From: Aquimarina sp. AU58
Lineage (GTDB): Bacteria; Bacteroidota; Bacteroidia; Flavobacteriales; Flavobacteriaceae
Reading direction: 5' to 3'
Length of the DNA stretch: 64,000 bases
Assembly: GCF_900312745.1 (NCBI RefSeq)
Contig: NZ_OMPD01000014.1
Location: 2,356,001 to 2,420,000 of the forward strand
Below the pieces are notes generated by a model, which was not told the origin of the DNA, searched no databases, and saw nothing but the letters and a program-made list of their open reading frames with translations. Within the stretch, counting starts at the first letter, position 1. Every line of letters starts with the position of its first letter. The position numbers and the translations under genes were made by a program. Shown in pieces: positions 61,482 through 64,000 of this stretch.

Positions 61482-62399
61482 TTGTTTTATTTAGCAATCT
61501 TATTCCATGGTTGTAAAGGGCAAAATAAACAAATGAATATAGAAACATTAGACATGTACGATAATACGATTCTTAAGTTAGCATATTATTTAGATTTTAA
61601 TCTAATTATGCATTATGAAATTTATTTAAACGATATAAAAATTACGAGTAACCGAAGAATGGGCTCTGTTTCAGGAATGGAATATTTAAATGAGTTTATC
61701 TTGAACTCTGGAACACAAACGATACGACTTGTTGATAAAAATTTGGGTCATGAGAGTAGACCATTACCTGACAAGATTTTTGACAAAATGAGTATGGATA
61801 TTTATACTTCTGATGAAAATGAAGAAAATATTCAGAAAGTAAAAGAATTAGATTTTCCAGATATCCCAACACCCAATCCTTATGTTTTTGAAAAAACATG
61901 GACTTTTGAAGCTAAAGTACCTTTTAACCTTGAAGGGTGGAAAAATGGGAAAGACCTGACCAAAATGGATGAAAAAGAATTAGGAGAAATGGTCATAGAT
62001 AAATTTCAACATTTCCGTAGACTGTTGAATAATGGGGATGTTGATCAATTTATGGAAGAAAATAAAAAGAATTTTGAAGAGTTTGTTATTGCCAATTATT
62101 ATCAAAAAGGATGGTCTGAATACAACGAAAACATTAGAGAAACCATTGGTAATCAGAAAGGTAAAATGTTGCCGCTAGAAAATTATACTATGAAAATTTA
62201 TGGTAATGGCAAATTGGTAACTTTAGAAAGAAACGATATTAATAAAATCTTTTTTGGTAGAAGTGCTTTAATGGCAATATGGGAAGAGAAAAATAAGCTT
62301 TATGATGATTATATTCTTTTATATATGCCTAAAGATAAAAATACCTTAGAACCTATTAGAGCAATAATTGATTATGATATTTATGATACTTCAAAATAA
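61482..62399 (+). CDS. Lipoprotein paralogue with damaged start; candidate immunity protein
   Basis: The 305-residue frame opens at TTG with LFYLAILFHGCKGQ, a short lipobox signal. An ATG at 61468 overlaps the TGA of the effector remnant (ATGA-type coupling) but runs out of frame to a stop after eight codons. Deleting one base would give a normal MKI..KLFYLAILFHGC signal, so the gene has probably suffered a frameshift and may be weakly translated from TTG or be dead. The rest is intact and paralogous to 59803-60690. Confidence 0.6.
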   Translation: MFYLAILFHGCKGQNKQMNIETLDMYDNTILKLAYYLDFNLIMHYEIYLNDIKITSNRRMGSVSGMEYLNEFILNSGTQTIRLVDKNLGHESRPLPDKIFDKMSMDIYTSDENEENIQKVKELDFPDIPTPNPYVFEKTWTFEAKVPFNLEGWKNGKDLTKMDEKELGEMVIDKFQHFRRLLNNGDVDQFMEENKKNFEEFVIANYYQKGWSEYNENIRETIGNQKGKMLPLENYTMKIYGNGKLVTLERNDINKIFFGRSALMAIWEEKNKLYDDYILLYMPKDKNTLEPIRAIIDYDIYDTSK

Positions 62400-63456
62400 T
62401 AATTGCACTTTACAAAAATGTGATTTTGTAAAGTCTATTATCTTATTGATCTATATGTTTTTATTGACATGCAAATTGTATGGTCAGATAGATAATACTA
62501 ATGGCCCAGAGCAATGTGATTGCTCTTATAAAAACCTAATTGGGAACATAAATGATTTTACAATAATAAAATATGATCCAATTGTAGATGCAGAAAGTAA
62601 ACAAATAAAAAAAGGAGAGGAAATTGGTAAAGAATTTACATGGATCTATGATAGTAATAATAAATTAGTAAAAAGAATACTCTATGCTAATAGTGATTCC
62701 CCAGTATCTGAAACAATAATAAAATATAACAAAGATGGTCTTAAAGAAAGATCTATAAGTTATGAAAACAATGATACAATAATTAACAAAATTTTTTATA
62801 ATAAATATAAGAAAGAAACATCATGGAAAACATTAAAGAATAATGTTTTGATGTCTAAGATTGAGAATATATACCTCAATGATTCTATTCTTAAAAGTAA
62901 TAGTACTATATTCTATGATAAAGATGTAGTAGACCTTATGATTATAGAAAAGTTTGAATATTTTAATCAAGGAGACTCAATTATTAAGAAAACATTTCGA
63001 GATAATGTACTATCAGAAAAGAATATCACTTCAACAAAAGATAAAAAAAAAGAAACTTATCTTATTGATAAAAATGATGAATTAAGTATGTACATTTCTG
63101 AAACATACAACCAATTGGGATTAGTGAAACATAAATACATTTTCAATGGACTCTCAGAGTCCTACGAAACTTTTACTTACGACTTAAATAATAATTTGAT
63201 AGAAATTAGAAAAACTGATAAAAATAATATTTTAAAAGAATTAAGAATATTTACTTACGATAAGCAAGGAAGTTTTGTTAGTGATACTTGGAAGTCATAC
63301 TCAGATGGTGAGGTTTTTAATAGTAGTAAAACTAAAATAGTTTATGAGTATGATGAAAGAGGTAATTGGATAAATTGCATTAAGTTTTTAGATTTTTATA
63401 ATGAAATGAAAACACCCTATACCTATAGTTCTCGAGAAATAAACTATAGGAATTAA
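62368..63456 (+). CDS. Exported YD-repeat-like protein
   Basis: The open frame of 362 codons overlaps the previous gene by 32 bp. A signal-like stretch (KSIILLIYMFLLTCKLYGQ) begins at about residue 22, so the start is uncertain: upstream ATGs at 62368-62383 or the ATG at 62455. An 11-bp inverted repeat (62407-62417 / 62424-62434) lies between these. The mature part has loose repeats of the form Y(T/K)YDxxxNLxxxxxxD (TWIYDSNNKLVKRILYANSD, ETFTYDLNNNLIEIRKTDKN, YEYDERGNWINCIKF), like single YD repeats of RHS-type shells. Its role near the effector cluster is unknown. Confidence 0.65.
   Translation: MIMIFMILQNNNCTLQKCDFVKSIILLIYMFLLTCKLYGQIDNTNGPEQCDCSYKNLIGNINDFTIIKYDPIVDAESKQIKKGEEIGKEFTWIYDSNNKLVKRILYANSDSPVSETIIKYNKDGLKERSISYENNDTIINKIFYNKYKKETSWKTLKNNVLMSKIENIYLNDSILKSNSTIFYDKDVVDLMIIEKFEYFNQGDSIIKKTFRDNVLSEKNITSTKDKKKETYLIDKNDELSMYISETYNQLGLVKHKYIFNGLSESYETFTYDLNNNLIEIRKTDKNNILKELRIFTYDKQGSFVSDTWKSYSDGEVFNSSKTKIVYEYDERGNWINCIKFLDFYNEMKTPYTYSSREINYRN
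62407..62434. other. Perfect 11-bp inverted repeat at the start of the YD-repeat gene
   Basis: ACTTTACAAAA (62407-62417), a six-base loop, TTTTGTAAAGT (62424-62434). No T-run follows. It could be a weak terminator for the lipoprotein gene ending at 62399, or an operator. Confidence 0.45.
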
Positions 63457-63592
63457 AAGAGTTTGGCTAGTATTATTTATCTAAGTACATGACAAAAAAT
63501 AATGAATGCGTGCTTAATTAATTGATTGTTAGTTGTTAATGTGAGAGTGTTTTTTATTAAATACTTAAAATAAGAATATATAGATAATCACT

Positions 63593-64000
63593 ATGTCTAA
63601 TTCAAGTATGGGATGTCTTTCTTATGGGTTAATATTTTTTTTAGTGTTATTAGGAGGGTATTTAACCTATTTAGGAAGTAACACAATTATAAAAGGAATT
63701 TATTATGAGATTTACGGTATAGAAACTAGAGGAAAGATTATAGAATATATAGAAATTTGGGATGAGGATGAAAATACTTATTATTATCAGCCGATTATTA
63801 TGTATTCAGACATAAAGAATATCTCATATACTATTCAATCAAAATCATCAAGTAATTTAAAATCAATCAGTACTACCCGAAGAATTTTGTATTTAGAAAA
63901 AAATCCCAAAGATGGGATTGAGGCAGGGTTTCTATACATGTGGGTTTTCCCTGTAATTCAATTGTTTTTTGGGATGGTATGCCTTGGAGTTCTGTATACT
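63593..64000 (+). CDS. DUF3592-like membrane protein, 3' truncated by the window
   Basis: The frame from ATG 63593 stays open to the last base (136 residues seen). It has a membrane helix at ~7-26 (CLSYGLIFFLVLLGGYLTYL), a domain with ETRGKIIEYIEIWDEDENTY and YYQPIIMYSDIKNISY (~45-80), and a second helix at the edge (FLYMWVFPVIQLFFGMVCLG). Helix-domain-helix with a GKI...YQPI pattern fits DUF3592. The function of that family is unknown. Confidence 0.65.
   Translation, partial: MSNSSMGCLSYGLIFFLVLLGGYLTYLGSNTIIKGIYYEIYGIETRGKIIEYIEIWDEDENTYYYQPIIMYSDIKNISYTIQSKSSSNLKSISTTRRILYLEKNPKDGIEAGFLYMWVFPVIQLFFGMVCLGVLYT

Overview
This AT-rich window comes from a marine-type member of the Bacteroidota, most likely Flavobacteriaceae (Aquimarina or a close relative; the genus is inference). 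The signs are a type IX secretion C-terminal sorting domain on a PhoD-like phosphatase, genes characteristic of Bacteroidota type VI secretion (T6SS subtype iii: TssN, TssO, TssK and a PKD-domain subunit), Bacteroidota-style promoter boxes (TTTG, then TAnnTTTG), many lipoproteins, and a flavobacterial housekeeping order (LptD, amidase, MCE protein, Fe-S proteins).

Layout. (1) 1-3.5 kb is a polymorphic-toxin tip region: the C-terminus of an RHS-type protein running in from the left with a lipoprotein immunity candidate, an XRE regulator, and a headless RHS tip carrying an Ntox50-like RNase domain plus an immunity gene. The headless tip lies between two copies of a ~129-bp repeat, followed by an IS110 remnant. 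(2) 3.5-9 kb holds small regulators, membrane proteins, an outer-membrane-type protein with an S41 protease lipoprotein, a cupin and a 2Fe-2S ferredoxin. (3) 9-37 kb is mostly core genome: PhoD, RidA, LptD, amidase, an MCE/Fe-S/HAD operon, a NagZ-beta-lactamase fusion, RsmD/DUF3822, a RecD-like helicase, a KdsB-KdnB fusion, YebC, pterin dehydratase, Maf and a UbiA prenyltransferase. A 53-residue double-glycine-leader, cysteine-containing peptide gene (35385-35546) is hidden in an otherwise empty stretch. (4) 37.4-41.9 kb is a histidine kinase/response regulator operon with two paralogous exported proteins and a zincin-like lipoprotein, followed by a decayed copy of the zincin gene; an M61 peptidase follows. 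(5) 43.8-64 kb is the T6SS region.

The T6SS genes are split: tssO-tssK-PKD-tssF-tssE run leftward, while an NlpC/P60 lipoprotein, tssG, tssN, two Hcp-type tube proteins, VgrG and effectors run rightward. Three effector modules can be read. The first is a lysozyme-like candidate with a lipoprotein immunity candidate, directly behind the second Hcp. The second is a DUF4280 (PAAR-like)-hydrophobic-PoNe nuclease with a PoNi immunity protein and a DUF6630-like protein. The third is a decayed effector tip between two paralogous lipoproteins. Sheath (TssB, TssC), ClpV and TssQ/TssR were not recognised here and may lie outside.

The most attractive leads are the lysozyme-like effector and its lipoprotein partner, the headless RHS cassette flanked by repeats with face-to-face promoters, the lone double-glycine peptide, the two-component/zincin operon and the KdsB-KdnB fusion.
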